Shown here piece by piece: positions 9,015 to 17,366 of a stretch of DNA of 64,000 bases. Positions within the stretch are counted from its first letter, which is position 1, and each line of letters begins with the position of its first letter. The position numbers were made by a program, and so were the translations under genes. A model generated the notes under the pieces. The model saw nothing but the letters and a program-made list of their open reading frames with translations. It did no database searches and was not told the DNA's origin. The stretch is from UBA9732 sp052170315 (GTDB lineage Bacteria; Spirochaetota; Spirochaetia; Sphaerochaetales; Sphaerochaetaceae). The stretch covers positions 1 to 64,000 of the forward strand of contig JBQNAT010000004.1 of the NCBI GenBank assembly GCA_052170315.1, in the 5' to 3' direction.

Positions 9015-9908
9015 TTACTTAAGAAAATCAAGCAGGGTTAAAACGGTCTGTCTTATGGAAGCTGCCTGTTCATTGGAAAGCGGCATGCCGTTTACGCTTA
9101 CTGTGGAAAGCTCCTGCGTGAACATTTTTTTAAGAGAAGCAATATCCACCTTCTTCCCTTCCCTTTTCAGATTCCCTATATAGTCCGATTTAATCAGTAT
9201 TGAAAACGAGTCCGCAAGTTCCTCGGACTCCATTCGGAAATCAATGGAAACAGTTTCATCATTCATAAATAAAAGGATACTTTGTATGTTCTTAAGGGCG
9301 CTTCGGGTGATGTCAAAGCCAAAATCAAGCATTGTTTTCGGCTTGTAAACATATATGCCTATCTGGGAAGCGGAAAGACGCGCGGCATCTTCATCGGATA
9401 TCAAAGTAAGTCTGTCGGTATAAGTTCGGCTGTAGTTTTCCGAAAGACCTGAAGATGAAAAAAGGATGAGGTTTTTTTCGGGTACGGCTATTTGCAGGCT
9501 GTTATCAGCGTCTGCATAGTATGTAAGACCTGTAGCCTCATCACGCAGCCTTGTAAAGGTTTCGCTTACGGAAAGTGCGCTACTGACAAGCGTTTTGGGA
9601 TAAGAGCCTTCTATGGCTCCGCCAAAGGAAAATTTAGACAGATCTTTTACAACAGAGCCTACAGTACCTGACGGGTCGTTAAGGGCAATGGAAAAACGGG
9701 TCATTCTGTTAAGAATAAATTTTACGGCTTTATCCTCAGTCTGAATTAAAGAGTTCAAATCAAGAAGCTCGGCATTCAGCGTGATTACTATTTCGCCTTC
9801 CCTGCCAAGAGCCTGAAAGTACTCCTTGTCACCAAAGAGGTTTTTTGTGACGCATGAGCTGGCCAGAAACAGAACCGCAGTTAGGACAAGGATTAAAACT
9901 TTCTTCAT
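9015..9908 (-). CDS. Predicted lipoprotein of unknown function
   Basis: The first ~19 residues form a lipoprotein signal peptide: MKK, a hydrophobic stretch and the lipobox ASSC with Cys at residue 19, followed by VTKN. The spirochaetal lipobox is looser than in enterics, and ASSC fits it. The mature part (about 279 aa) is rich in Ser, Leu and Asp and has no other membrane segment or repeat that I recognise. Its ATG overlaps the ileS stop codon (TAATG), so it is co-translated with ileS. The partnership with a tRNA synthetase gives no functional hint. Confidence 0.75.
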   Translation of the reverse strand: MKKVLILVLTAVLFLASSCVTKNLFGDKEYFQALGREGEIVITLNAELLDLNSLIQTEDKAVKFILNRMTRFSIALNDPSGTVGSVVKDLSKFSFGGAIEGSYPKTLVSSALSVSETFTRLRDEATGLTYYADADNSLQIAVPEKNLILFSSSGLSENYSRTYTDRLTLISDEDAARLSASQIGIYVYKPKTMLDFGFDITRSALKNIQSILLFMNDETVSIDFRMESEELADSFSILIKSDYIGNLKREGKKVDIASLKKMFTQELSTVSVNGMPLSNEQAASIRQTVLTLLDFLK

Positions 9909-12900
9909 TAAGCCTTCTCTATTTTAATTTTAACTCCAAAGTCATTTTCGGGAATATCCAAACCGTCATTAAAGACAGAACTGACGCTCAGAGTTTCGGA
10001 CTCGATAAGGGTTTTGAACTGAGTATAGGCCTCTTTGACTTCGTCGTCGCCTCCAATGGTAAGGTTAATTCTGTCGGAGACCTCAAAGCCGCTTTCCTTT
10101 CTTGTAGTCTGAATGGCGCGGATGATATCTCTGGCAAGTCCTTCATTAAGCAGGTTTCTGTCAACTTCCGTATCAAAACCGACTGTAAGCTGGCCTTCGT
10201 TAAGTATCTTCAGGTTTTCCTTTTCTTTTCTCTGTATAACAAGATCTTCAACGGAAACATCAATTTTCTGATTCTGACCGTAGCTTATGGTCTTTTTGGC
10301 CCCGTCAAGTACCTGAGCTATGATATCAGAGCTCATCTGCTGTATCTTGGAAGCGACATCCTTCATGGCTTTCCCGAGCTTTGAGCCAAGAACCTTGAAG
10401 TTGGCCTTTGCGCTGTAGTCAACAAGGTCGGTTTCTTCGGAGTTTATTTCAACCTTCTTGACATTAAGTTCTTCAGCGATGATGTCTGACATCCGGGTAA
10501 GTATCTTCCTGTCTTCTTCTTCCCTGTCAACAAGGAAAAGTTTCTTAAGCGGCTGTCTTGTTTTGAGGTTGTGAGTGCTTCTCAGAGCCCTGCCCATGAC
10601 TATGGCCTGCATGGTAAGACTCATCATCTTTTCAAGAGCATAATCTCTATGGCTCCTGTCATAGGCAGGATAACTGCAGAGATGCACGCTTTCAAGGTCA
10701 CCCGGCTGTTTGAGATTCTGGTAAATATCCTCGCAGATAAAAGGAATGATAGGACACGCAAGCTTGATAAATGTCATCAGAACCTTGTAAAGGGTGTCAT
10801 AAGCCATTTTCTTGTCGCCGTCATTTTCACTCTTCCAGAATCTTCTGCGACTTCGCCTTATGTACCAGTTATTAAGCTTGTCCATGAAGGTAAGAAGATA
10901 ACCGCAGGCTCTCTGGATGTCATACTTGCCAAGGGCATCGTCCATGTTGTCCGCAAGCTCTTCGGTTACAGAAATCATCCAGCGGTCCAGAGGATTCGTA
11001 AGCTTCTCATAAGGAGTATAATCGCCTTCGTAGCCGTCCAGATTGGCATAAGTCACAAAGAACGAATAGGAGTTCCACAGAGGCAGGATAAGGCTCTTTA
11101 TTACATCCTTAACCATCTGGTCTGAAAATTTCAGGTCATCGGCATGGACAGCGGAGCTGTTCATAAGGGCAAAACGGAGCGCGTCCGCGCCGAATTTGTT
11201 TACAAGGAGCATCGGGTCTGTGAAATTTCCCTTACTCTTTGACATTTTCTCCCCGTCCTCGGCCAGAATGATGCCGTTCGTTATGTTGTGGAGGAAGGCA
11301 GGCTTATCAAAAAGTGCCGTTGCAAGGATGGTAAGTGTATAGAACCAGCCGCGGGTTTGATCAAGGCCTTCGGAAATAAAATCCGCTGGGAAGGTTTTTT
11401 CAAAGCGGTCAACATTTTCAAACGGATAGTGAAGCTGTCCGTAGGGCATGCTTCCGCTTTCAAACCAGCAGTCAAGAACATCGGGAACTCTTCTCATTGT
11501 TCCCTTCCCGTCGGGGCTTGACCAAGTCAGCTCGTCAACATAGTGTTTATGAAGGTCAGTTACCTTTTTTCCGCATTTGGCTTCAAGCTCAGCAATGGAG
11601 CCTATGATCTCGATATAATCTGATGAATCGGACTTCCAAACGGGTATCGGATTTCCCCAGAAGCGGTTGCGTGAGATGGCCCAGTCTCGCGCGCCTTCAA
11701 GCCACTTGCCGAAACGGCCGTCTTTAAGGTGTTCGGGAACCCAGGTAACCATGGAATTGTTTTTGACCATTTTGTCCTTAATGGCGGTGACTTTAACAAA
11801 CCAGCATTCCATTGCGCGGTAGATAAGCGGGGCGCCTGTTCTCCAGCAGAAAGGATAGCTGTGCAGGTAGTTTTCACGCTTGATTAGTTTTCCTTCTTCC
11901 TTGAGCCTCTGTATTATGGCCTTGTCAGTATCTTTTACAAACATTCCTTCATAGTCTTTTACCTCGGAAGTGAACTTACATTCATCGTCTATAGGGCAGA
12001 CTACGGGTATTCCCGTCCCTTTGAGAACGTTGTAGTCATCCTCTCCAAAGCCCGGGGCTGTATGAACAATGCCGCAGCCGTCTTCAGTAGTGACATAATC
12101 TCCGTTTACGGTAACAAAAGCACCCTGCTCGTACAGATAGGAGAAATAGTCAAAAAGAGGATAATATCTTATGCCCTTCAGGTCGCGCCCCTTGTACTCT
12201 TCAAGAATCCGGTACTGGGCTTCGTCTTTGTAATAAGAGCTTATTCGTGCCTTGCCAAGAATGTATTTGTCTCCGCTTTCCTTATCAAGGAGTTTGACGT
12301 AGTCAATATCAGGACCAAGAGCCAGAGCAAGGTTGGAAGGCAGAGTCCACGGTGTGGTTGTCCACGCAAGGAAATATGTATTTTCCTCTCCCCTGATTTT
12401 AAACCTTACGGTTATTGCGGGGTCTGTTACGTCTCTGTAACCGCCAAGGTTGACTTCCATGTTTGAAAGCGGGCATCCAAGGCCCGGACTGTAAGGGAGA
12501 ATATTGTAGCCTTCGTATATCAAGCCTTTTTCATACAGGCTTTTAAAGACCCACCATATGGTTTCCATAAAGTCCTTGTCCATGGTGCGGTAGCCGTTTT
12601 TAAAGTCTACCCAGCGTCCCATTCTTGTTATGGTATCTTCCCAGTCGCTGGTAAACCTCATGACTATGGAGCGGCATTCCTCATTGTATTTGGCAACGCC
12701 GTATTTCTGTATTTCTTTCGCGCTTGAGATACCCAGTTTTTTCTTCATCTCGTTTTCAACCGGAAGACCGTGGCAGTCCCAGCCCCAGCCCCTGGGGACG
12801 CGGTGTCCCTTCATAGTCTGATATCTTGGGATTATGTCCTTTATTGTTCCCGGCACAAGGTGACCGTAATGAGGGTGTCCCGTCGCGAACGGAGGTCCGT

Positions 12901-13033
12901 CATAAATTGTGTATTCGCTATCTTCGGGGCGGGAATCTATAGATTTCCTGAAAATGTCATTCTTTCTCCAGAATTCAAGGATTTTTTCCTCCATCTCGGG
13001 AAAATTCTGCCTTGGCTCAACGCTTCTGAACAT
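9908..13033 (-). CDS. ileS: Isoleucyl-tRNA synthetase, eukaryote-like (type 2)
   Basis: Class I synthetase charging tRNA-Ile. The signature HIGH-like motif reads GHPHYGH near the N-terminus and the second signature is KMSKSKGN, with the CP1 editing domain between them. The GHPHYGH wording and 1041-aa length match the eukaryote-like IleS2 subfamily rather than the ~940-aa bacterial type, a subfamily known for reduced mupirocin sensitivity. No C-terminal zinc knuckle is seen. The ATG at 13033 is preferred because GGAG lies six bases before it; the in-frame ATG at 13045 has no ribosome site and itself contains that GGAG. Confidence 0.95.
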   Translation of the reverse strand: MFRSVEPRQNFPEMEEKILEFWRKNDIFRKSIDSRPEDSEYTIYDGPPFATGHPHYGHLVPGTIKDIIPRYQTMKGHRVPRGWGWDCHGLPVENEMKKKLGISSAKEIQKYGVAKYNEECRSIVMRFTSDWEDTITRMGRWVDFKNGYRTMDKDFMETIWWVFKSLYEKGLIYEGYNILPYSPGLGCPLSNMEVNLGGYRDVTDPAITVRFKIRGEENTYFLAWTTTPWTLPSNLALALGPDIDYVKLLDKESGDKYILGKARISSYYKDEAQYRILEEYKGRDLKGIRYYPLFDYFSYLYEQGAFVTVNGDYVTTEDGCGIVHTAPGFGEDDYNVLKGTGIPVVCPIDDECKFTSEVKDYEGMFVKDTDKAIIQRLKEEGKLIKRENYLHSYPFCWRTGAPLIYRAMECWFVKVTAIKDKMVKNNSMVTWVPEHLKDGRFGKWLEGARDWAISRNRFWGNPIPVWKSDSSDYIEIIGSIAELEAKCGKKVTDLHKHYVDELTWSSPDGKGTMRRVPDVLDCWFESGSMPYGQLHYPFENVDRFEKTFPADFISEGLDQTRGWFYTLTILATALFDKPAFLHNITNGIILAEDGEKMSKSKGNFTDPMLLVNKFGADALRFALMNSSAVHADDLKFSDQMVKDVIKSLILPLWNSYSFFVTYANLDGYEGDYTPYEKLTNPLDRWMISVTEELADNMDDALGKYDIQRACGYLLTFMDKLNNWYIRRSRRRFWKSENDGDKKMAYDTLYKVLMTFIKLACPIIPFICEDIYQNLKQPGDLESVHLCSYPAYDRSHRDYALEKMMSLTMQAIVMGRALRSTHNLKTRQPLKKLFLVDREEEDRKILTRMSDIIAEELNVKKVEINSEETDLVDYSAKANFKVLGSKLGKAMKDVASKIQQMSSDIIAQVLDGAKKTISYGQNQKIDVSVEDLVIQRKEKENLKILNEGQLTVGFDTEVDRNLLNEGLARDIIRAIQTTRKESGFEVSDRINLTIGGDDEVKEAYTQFKTLIESETLSVSSVFNDGLDIPENDFGVKIKIEKA

Positions 13034-13073
13034 TCTTAACTCCATATATAAAATATCTGAAATATTCTAATAC

Positions 13074-13103
13074 TTTTCAGACTGCGCAACAAGGCATTAT
13101 AAT
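13074..13103 (+). promoter_or_regulatory. Promoter of cca, start codon at +1/+2
   Basis: TTTTCA (13074-13079), an 18-base spacer and a perfect TATAAT (13098-13103) predict +1 at 13110. The ATG at 13102 lies inside the -10 element and cannot be on this transcript, while GTG at 13111 begins the family-typical protein. This is a second leaderless-type arrangement. Confidence 0.55.
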
Positions 13104-13110
13104 GGGCCTT

Positions 13111-14481
13111 GTGAAGAAGTATCCCGTTCCTGAAAAGATTTCCAAATTCGCCTCTGTATTCCGCGAGCACGGTTTTCGGCTGTATATCGTCGGCGGTGCC
13201 GTAAGGGACTTTCTTCTGGGACTTCCAAACAGTGATTTTGATTTCTGCACGGATGCTTTGCCGGAACAGGTCATGGGCATTTTCCGCTCCGTTATTCCTA
13301 CCGGCATCAAGCACGGCACGGTCACCGTTCTTTTTAAGGGAAATTCCTTTGAGGTTACAACCTTCAGGACGGAAGGTTCCTACTCCGACAGCCGTCATCC
13401 CGACAGCGTTACTTTTGTGCGCAGCCTTGAAGAAGACCTTTCAAGACGTGATTTTACCGTAAACGCTTTTGCCGCAGACTGTATTGACGGCAGTATCACA
13501 GACCTCTTCGGAGGCATGTCGGATATTAAGAAAAAAGTCATAAGGGCAATTGGAAATCCTTACGAGCGCTTTACGGATGACGCGCTTAGGATGATGCGTT
13601 TTGCGCGTTTTTGCTCAAAGCTCGGTTTTTCTGCGGACAGCGCAACAAAACAGGCTGCCGCAGAGCTGTCTTATCGTATAGCCAATGTCTCAAGCGAAAG
13701 AATTTATAATGAACTTTCCAAAATTCTTATGTCAGCGAAGCCTACCGTAGGATTAAGGATACTGGAAGAAACGGGAATACTTGAAAAAATCCTTCCTGAG
13801 CTTATCCTGTGCAGAACAATTGAACAGACAAAGGTAGGCTCTTCCAACGTGCTTGAGCATATTTACAACGCTGTAGATGCCGCGGCATCTTGCGGTTACG
13901 GCCTTGAAGTACGTCTTGCCTGTCTTCTGCACGATATAGGCAAGCCTCAGACAATGAGCGTTAACGCCTACGGCTTTCTTCATTTTTATGGTCACGAGGT
14001 AAAATCCGCCGTTATGGCCGCGGATATCATGAAGCGGCTGAAGTGCTCAAACAAAACAATAGATGATGTCAGCATAATAATTGCGAACCACATGATAAAA
14101 TACCGTTCCGACTGGACGGACGGGGCTGTAAAACGTTTTATCAGAAGAGTTGGAAAGCAGAACATCAGCAATCTCTTTGAGCTTCAGCTGTGCGACCGGA
14201 TAGCTTCCGACGGAAAATCACGCGTTGAGGAGTATGATGAATTCATAAAACGCATAAAAACCGTTGAAAACGAGCCTATGACCGTTAAAGACCTTGATAT
14301 CACGGGTGAAGACCTTGCGGCTGCCGGTATACCCAAATCAAGAGAAATGGGAGCTGTTCTTGAGCAGCTGCTGGAAATGGTAATAGATTACCCTACTCTT
14401 AATCACAAAGAAACTCTGCTTGAGCAGGCAAAATATCTTTCCTCTGAATACAGGACAAAATTAGGCTGTCAAAACTTGTAG
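13111..14481 (+). CDS. cca: CCA-adding tRNA nucleotidyltransferase with HD domain
   Basis: Adds CCA to tRNA 3' ends. The head domain has GGAVRDFLLG and DFDFCTDA (metal-binding aspartates), then RRDFTVNA and the nucleotide-specificity region EDALRMMRFAR-like (here DDALRMMRFAR). A C-terminal HD phosphohydrolase motif is visible as LLHDIGKP with a later NHMIKY. The 456-aa length is normal for the HD-containing form. It is needed here because all four tRNA genes in the window lack CCA. The GTG at 13111 is chosen from the promoter position; its last 13 bases overlap the convergent rnc gene. Confidence 0.88.
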   Translation: MKKYPVPEKISKFASVFREHGFRLYIVGGAVRDFLLGLPNSDFDFCTDALPEQVMGIFRSVIPTGIKHGTVTVLFKGNSFEVTTFRTEGSYSDSRHPDSVTFVRSLEEDLSRRDFTVNAFAADCIDGSITDLFGGMSDIKKKVIRAIGNPYERFTDDALRMMRFARFCSKLGFSADSATKQAAAELSYRIANVSSERIYNELSKILMSAKPTVGLRILEETGILEKILPELILCRTIEQTKVGSSNVLEHIYNAVDAAASCGYGLEVRLACLLHDIGKPQTMSVNAYGFLHFYGHEVKSAVMAADIMKRLKCSNKTIDDVSIIIANHMIKYRSDWTDGAVKRFIRRVGKQNISNLFELQLCDRIASDGKSRVEEYDEFIKRIKTVENEPMTVKDLDITGEDLAAAGIPKSREMGAVLEQLLEMVIDYPTLNHKETLLEQAKYLSSEYRTKLGCQNL

Positions 14482-15215
14482 CCCATTTTTTCAAGAGCAA
14501 GCTTGGCAACATTCTGCTCAGCATCTTTCTTATTGTGACCGGAAGCAGGTCCGTAGGTTTTTCCCTGTACGGTTACCGTATAGTAGAAAACCTGATCATG
14601 TTCAGGGCCTACAGCATTTGTAAGGTCATAAACAGGTACTTTTTTGTAGCGTTTCTGAATAAGTTCCTGAAGCGCGGTCTTATAATCTTTTCTGTAGGAG
14701 TTCGCACTTACCTTATTGATAATAGGCAAAATCAGCTTTAGTACAAACTTTTTTGCTTCTTCAAAGCCTTTATCAAGAAATACTGAGGCTATGACGGCTT
14801 CCATGCAGTCCGCAAGGATTGCCTTCTTTCCTCTGCCGCCTGAAAGTTCTTCTCCGCGTCCCATTACTATGTATCTGTCAAGCTCAATGGCAAGCGCAAT
14901 TTCGGAAAGAGCGTCTTCACTTACAACAAGGCTGCGCACTTTTGTGCAATCCCCTTCGTCTCCGGGAAGATTACCGTAAAGCCATTCGGAGACAACGGCC
15001 GAAAGTATACTGTCTCCCAGAAACTCAAGACGCTCATTGTCTTTTAAATCATGGCTTTTTACTTCATTGGCAAATGAAGAATGAATGAAGGCATTGTCCA
15101 AAAGGGATATATCATTGAAGGACAGGCCGTTTTTGTTCTGAAAAAAGCAAAGCTCCCTCTTCCTGTCTTCAGAAAGAAAAGGAGCTTTATCCGTTTTTTG
15201 CTCAGTCATTGTCAA
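14469..15215 (-). CDS. rnc: Ribonuclease III
   Basis: Double-stranded RNA endonuclease for rRNA processing. The catalytic signature ERLEFLGDSIL is near residue 60 and the second acidic cluster falls at about residues 130-140 (ADCMEAVIASVFLD). The C-terminal ~70 residues form a double-stranded RNA-binding domain ending with KKDAEQNVAKLAL. The 248-aa length is slightly above E. coli (226). It follows acpP with a 4-base overlap, in the common rpmF-acpP-rnc order. Confidence 0.95.
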   Translation of the reverse strand: MTMTEQKTDKAPFLSEDRKRELCFFQNKNGLSFNDISLLDNAFIHSSFANEVKSHDLKDNERLEFLGDSILSAVVSEWLYGNLPGDEGDCTKVRSLVVSEDALSEIALAIELDRYIVMGRGEELSGGRGKKAILADCMEAVIASVFLDKGFEEAKKFVLKLILPIINKVSANSYRKDYKTALQELIQKRYKKVPVYDLTNAVGPEHDQVFYYTVTVQGKTYGPASGHNKKDAEQNVAKLALEKMGYKF

Positions 15216-15451
15216 AGCAATGTAACCAGATAATCTACGGCCTCGCCTACGGTTTCGAAGGTTCTGCCCTTGTTGTCCGGAATAATAATATCCAGCTCTT
15301 CTTCAAAGCCGCTGACAAGGTCAAGGATGTCCATGCTGTCGGCCTTAAGATCGTTCACGAAAGACGACTCTCTTGTAATTGAATCTTCATCAATAGCGAG
15401 CTTGTCTGCAATTACTGCTTTAACAATCTTGAATACTTCGTTGTTGTCCAT
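15212..15451 (-). CDS. acpP: Acyl carrier protein
   Basis: Carrier of growing acyl chains in fatty acid synthesis. The 79-residue acidic helical protein has the phosphopantetheine attachment serine in KADSMDILDLV; the usual DSL is DSM here, a common variant. ATG at 15451 is used, with GAGGAG upstream; a GTG at 15460 is part of that ribosome site. The rpmF stop codon is embedded in the same ribosome site, so the two genes are tightly coupled. Confidence 0.95.
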   Translation of the reverse strand: MDNNEVFKIVKAVIADKLAIDEDSITRESSFVNDLKADSMDILDLVSGFEEELDIIIPDNKGRTFETVGEAVDYLVTLL

Positions 15452-15456
15452 TGTAA

Positions 15457-15639
15457 TCACTCCTCAGGGTTAACTACCTGCACGCCCTTATAGTATCCGC
15501 ACTGCGGACATACTCTATGAGGGAGAATAAGCTGACCGCACTTTGTGCACTTGCTCAATGTAGGGGCCTGAAGCCTCATGTTGGAAGCCTTGCGTGAAGC
15601 GGCCTTAGCTTTAGATGTTTTATATTTTGGTGTTGCCAT
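15457..15639 (-). CDS. rpmF: 50S ribosomal protein L32
   Basis: Sixty-residue zinc-ribbon ribosomal protein. The basic N-terminus MATPKYKTSKAK and four cysteines in CTKCG and CPQCG are diagnostic of the C4 (zinc-bound) form. It heads the rpmF-acpP-rnc group. The 65 bases upstream (15640-15704) separate it from the end of coaD and show no clear terminator. Confidence 0.96.
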   Translation of the reverse strand: MATPKYKTSKAKAASRKASNMRLQAPTLSKCTKCGQLILPHRVCPQCGYYKGVQVVNPEE

Positions 15640-15704
15640 ATTTTTACCTCTGTACAGAATGGATTAATCAAACATTGTGAGAATATTAGAAAACATTGTT
15701 TAAG

Positions 15705-16190
15705 TCAACACTTTATCTTCTCATTGACCCTTCTAACTACCGATTCAGGTACCATTTTTGAAATATCGGCGCCGAAAAAGGCCATCTCTTTTATTCCTGA
15801 ACTTCTTAGCTGGAAGTATTTTGGCGTAGTAGGAAGAAAAATCACTTCAACATCCGGATACAGCTGCTTATAGGTTACCGCAAGCTCAAATTCGTATCCG
15901 AAGTCATTCATTGCTCTTACACCTCTGACAATGACTCCAATACCGTTGTTCTTTGCAAAATCAACCACAATTCCGGGCCAGATATGAATTTCTATGTTAT
16001 TGTAATCCTTAAGGATGTCTTCAAGCATTTCCTTTCTTTCTTTAGCGGTAAAGAGAGTCTTTTTTGTTATGTTGTCCGCTATGACGATGTAAAGCCTGTC
16101 ATAGAGCTTTGCGGCCCTTTGAATTATGTCCAGATGACCAAGTGTCGGAGGGTCGAACGTCCCCGGCAGCATTGCATAGTTCTTATTCAT
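15705..16190 (-). CDS. coaD: Phosphopantetheine adenylyltransferase
   Basis: Penultimate step of coenzyme A synthesis: transfers AMP from ATP to 4'-phosphopantetheine. The nucleotidyltransferase motif GTFDPPTLGHLDI (T/HxGH) is at the N-terminus, followed by RGVRAMNDFGYE and the C-terminal RSSGIKEMA motif. At 161 aa it has family length. It overlaps the upstream 127-aa gene by 4 bases. Together with coaX (26954) it marks active CoA synthesis. Confidence 0.95.
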   Translation of the reverse strand: MNKNYAMLPGTFDPPTLGHLDIIQRAAKLYDRLYIVIADNITKKTLFTAKERKEMLEDILKDYNNIEIHIWPGIVVDFAKNNGIGVIVRGVRAMNDFGYEFELAVTYKQLYPDVEVIFLPTTPKYFQLRSSGIKEMAFFGADISKMVPESVVRRVNEKIKC

Positions 16191-16570
16191 TTTTTTGCGC
16201 TCTCCACGAATTTCTTTGCAGCTTCATAGCTTTCCTTCGATTCATAGGGAATACGTGTTTTTATAACGTATTTGCCTTCTTTGTCCTTTATAAAAACGGC
16301 AAAGCTTCCGTGTCCGATATAGGAAAGCTTTTCATCATCAGTCACATGCTCCTGCTCCCTGATTTTGTCAAGGACGCAGTCAAAATGGCTGTAACCGCCG
16401 TCAGGTTCGCTTATTGCGTCGGCAATGGTTTCAATAGGCTTATTGCAGATAGCGCAGAGAGGCAAGGGCTCATGAACCTGCGGCACGGTTACTTCTTCAA
16501 ACTGTATATGTCTTTGCGCTTTGTTCTGAGCGCAATGCCTGTCTTTTTTTCTTCTTTCGTTGTCTTTCAT
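16187..16570 (-). CDS. Conserved unknown protein with possible zinc knuckle
   Basis: A 127-residue protein with a highly basic N-terminus and a CxxC (CAIC at about residues 41-44) followed 25-30 residues later by HxxC (HFDC), which could bind one zinc ion. The C-terminal half is mixed alpha/beta with the phrase SYIGHGSFAVF. It sits in one operon between yraN and coaD with overlaps of 1 and 4 bases. I do not recognise a named family; a nucleic-acid-associated role is only a guess from the basic charge and cysteines. Confidence 0.75.
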   Translation of the reverse strand: MKDNERRKKDRHCAQNKAQRHIQFEEVTVPQVHEPLPLCAICNKPIETIADAISEPDGGYSHFDCVLDKIREQEHVTDDEKLSYIGHGSFAVFIKDKEGKYVIKTRIPYESKESYEAAKKFVESAKK

Positions 16571-16920
16571 CAGCTGACTCCATCATAGTACGCTACTTTA
16601 CCGTCTGTCACAGCCGCCGCGTCAAATCTTATCCCGTTGAATGCGAGCTTTTCATTTTCATCCTGTGAAAGGAAATATGTCAGCGTTTTTCTCAGCCTCA
16701 TGCGCTTCGCGGGACTAACCATGTATCTGAGGTCATCAGGCGGCCATGCAGCTGAAAGGCTTTTGACCTCTGTTACACAGAGCAAACTTCCGCGCAGTGA
16801 CAGTATGTCTATTTCGCCGTAGGGACATCTGTAGTTGCGCGCTAAGATTTTATGCCCGCGCACGGTAAGATAGTCGGCTACGAGACTTTCACACAAGTCT
16901 CCCTTTTCTTTTGTTCGCAT
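16570..16920 (-). CDS. YraN/UPF0102 family protein
   Basis: Small endonuclease-fold protein of unknown cellular role. The restriction-endonuclease-like core is visible as GEIDILSLRGSLLCVTEVK, preceded by KGDLCESLVADYL and the NYRCPYGE motif; Glu, Asp and the TEVK lysine match the PD-(D/E)XK layout. At 116 aa it has family length. yraN genes often lie downstream of rplS, as here, but it has its own promoter (16927-16955) and no Shine-Dalgarno, so the message is probably leaderless. Confidence 0.88.
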   Translation of the reverse strand: MRTKEKGDLCESLVADYLTVRGHKILARNYRCPYGEIDILSLRGSLLCVTEVKSLSAAWPPDDLRYMVSPAKRMRLRKTLTYFLSQDENEKLAFNGIRFDAAAVTDGKVAYYDGVS

Positions 16921-16926
16921 GACAAA

Positions 16927-16955
16927 AATATATCACAAAATAAGCTTAACAGCAA
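16927..16955 (-). promoter_or_regulatory. Promoter of yraN-coaD operon, +1 at the start codon
   Basis: On the minus strand TTGCTG (16955-16950), a 17-base spacer and TATATT (16932-16927) place +1 at 16920, the A of the yraN ATG. The -35 begins at the last bases of the rplS terminator T run, so terminator and promoter are fused. Confidence 0.5.
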
Positions 16956-16987
16956 AAAAGACGGAAGCGCAAGTCTATCCGTCTTTC
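16954..16987 (-). terminator. Rho-independent terminator after rplS
   Basis: A 9-base stem (16978-16986 with 16957-16965, reading AAAGACGGA/TCCGTCTTT) is followed on the minus strand by a short T run. It closes the ffh-rplS operon. Confidence 0.75.
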
Positions 16988-17006
16988 CGTATTGCAATTA
17001 TTGAAT

Positions 17007-17366
17007 TCAGATGCCCTTGTGCCCGCGAATCTGCTCCGGAACCTTGGCCGCCTTTCCGACCTTGTCTCTGAGATAGTAAAGTTTTGCCCTTCTGACACGT
17101 CCGCGCCTGAGAACCTCCACCTTCTCTACTCTTGGCGAGTGGAGCGGGAAAATTCTTTCCACGCCAACGCCGTAGGAAATCTTTCTTACGACAAAAGTCC
17201 TTCTGATACCGGTGTTGTTCTTAGCAATGACAACTCCCTCGTAAGCCTGGATTCTTTCCGTCGCGCCTTCAACGATTTTGAAGTACACCTTAACAGTGTC
17301 TCCAACGTGGAAGTTTTCGGCATCCTGCTTCATCTGTTCCTGTTCAATAGCCTTAATCAAGTCCAT
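17007..17366 (-). CDS. rplS: 50S ribosomal protein L19
   Basis: Ribosomal protein at the 30S-50S interface, 119 aa. The segments GDTVKVYFKIVEG, RIQAYEGVVIA and the basic VERIFPLHSPRVEKVEV-like core are diagnostic. It is the last gene of the ffh-rpsP-khpA-rimM-trmD-rplS operon and its start overlaps the end of trmD by 14 bases. A terminator follows at 16954-16987. Confidence 0.97.
   Translation of the reverse strand: MDLIKAIEQEQMKQDAENFHVGDTVKVYFKIVEGATERIQAYEGVVIAKNNTGIRRTFVVRKISYGVGVERIFPLHSPRVEKVEVLRRGRVRRAKLYYLRDKVGKAAKVPEQIRGHKGI

Noticed and set aside
10571..11125. Long plus-strand ORF (184 codons) inside ileS.
   Set aside because: Antisense shadow of a conserved gene; the composition is that of a reverse-complemented coding frame and there is no ribosome site.
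16109..16588. Plus-strand ORF of 159 codons opposite coaD and the 127-aa gene.
   Set aside because: Antisense to two overlapping minus-strand genes; no promoter or ribosome site.
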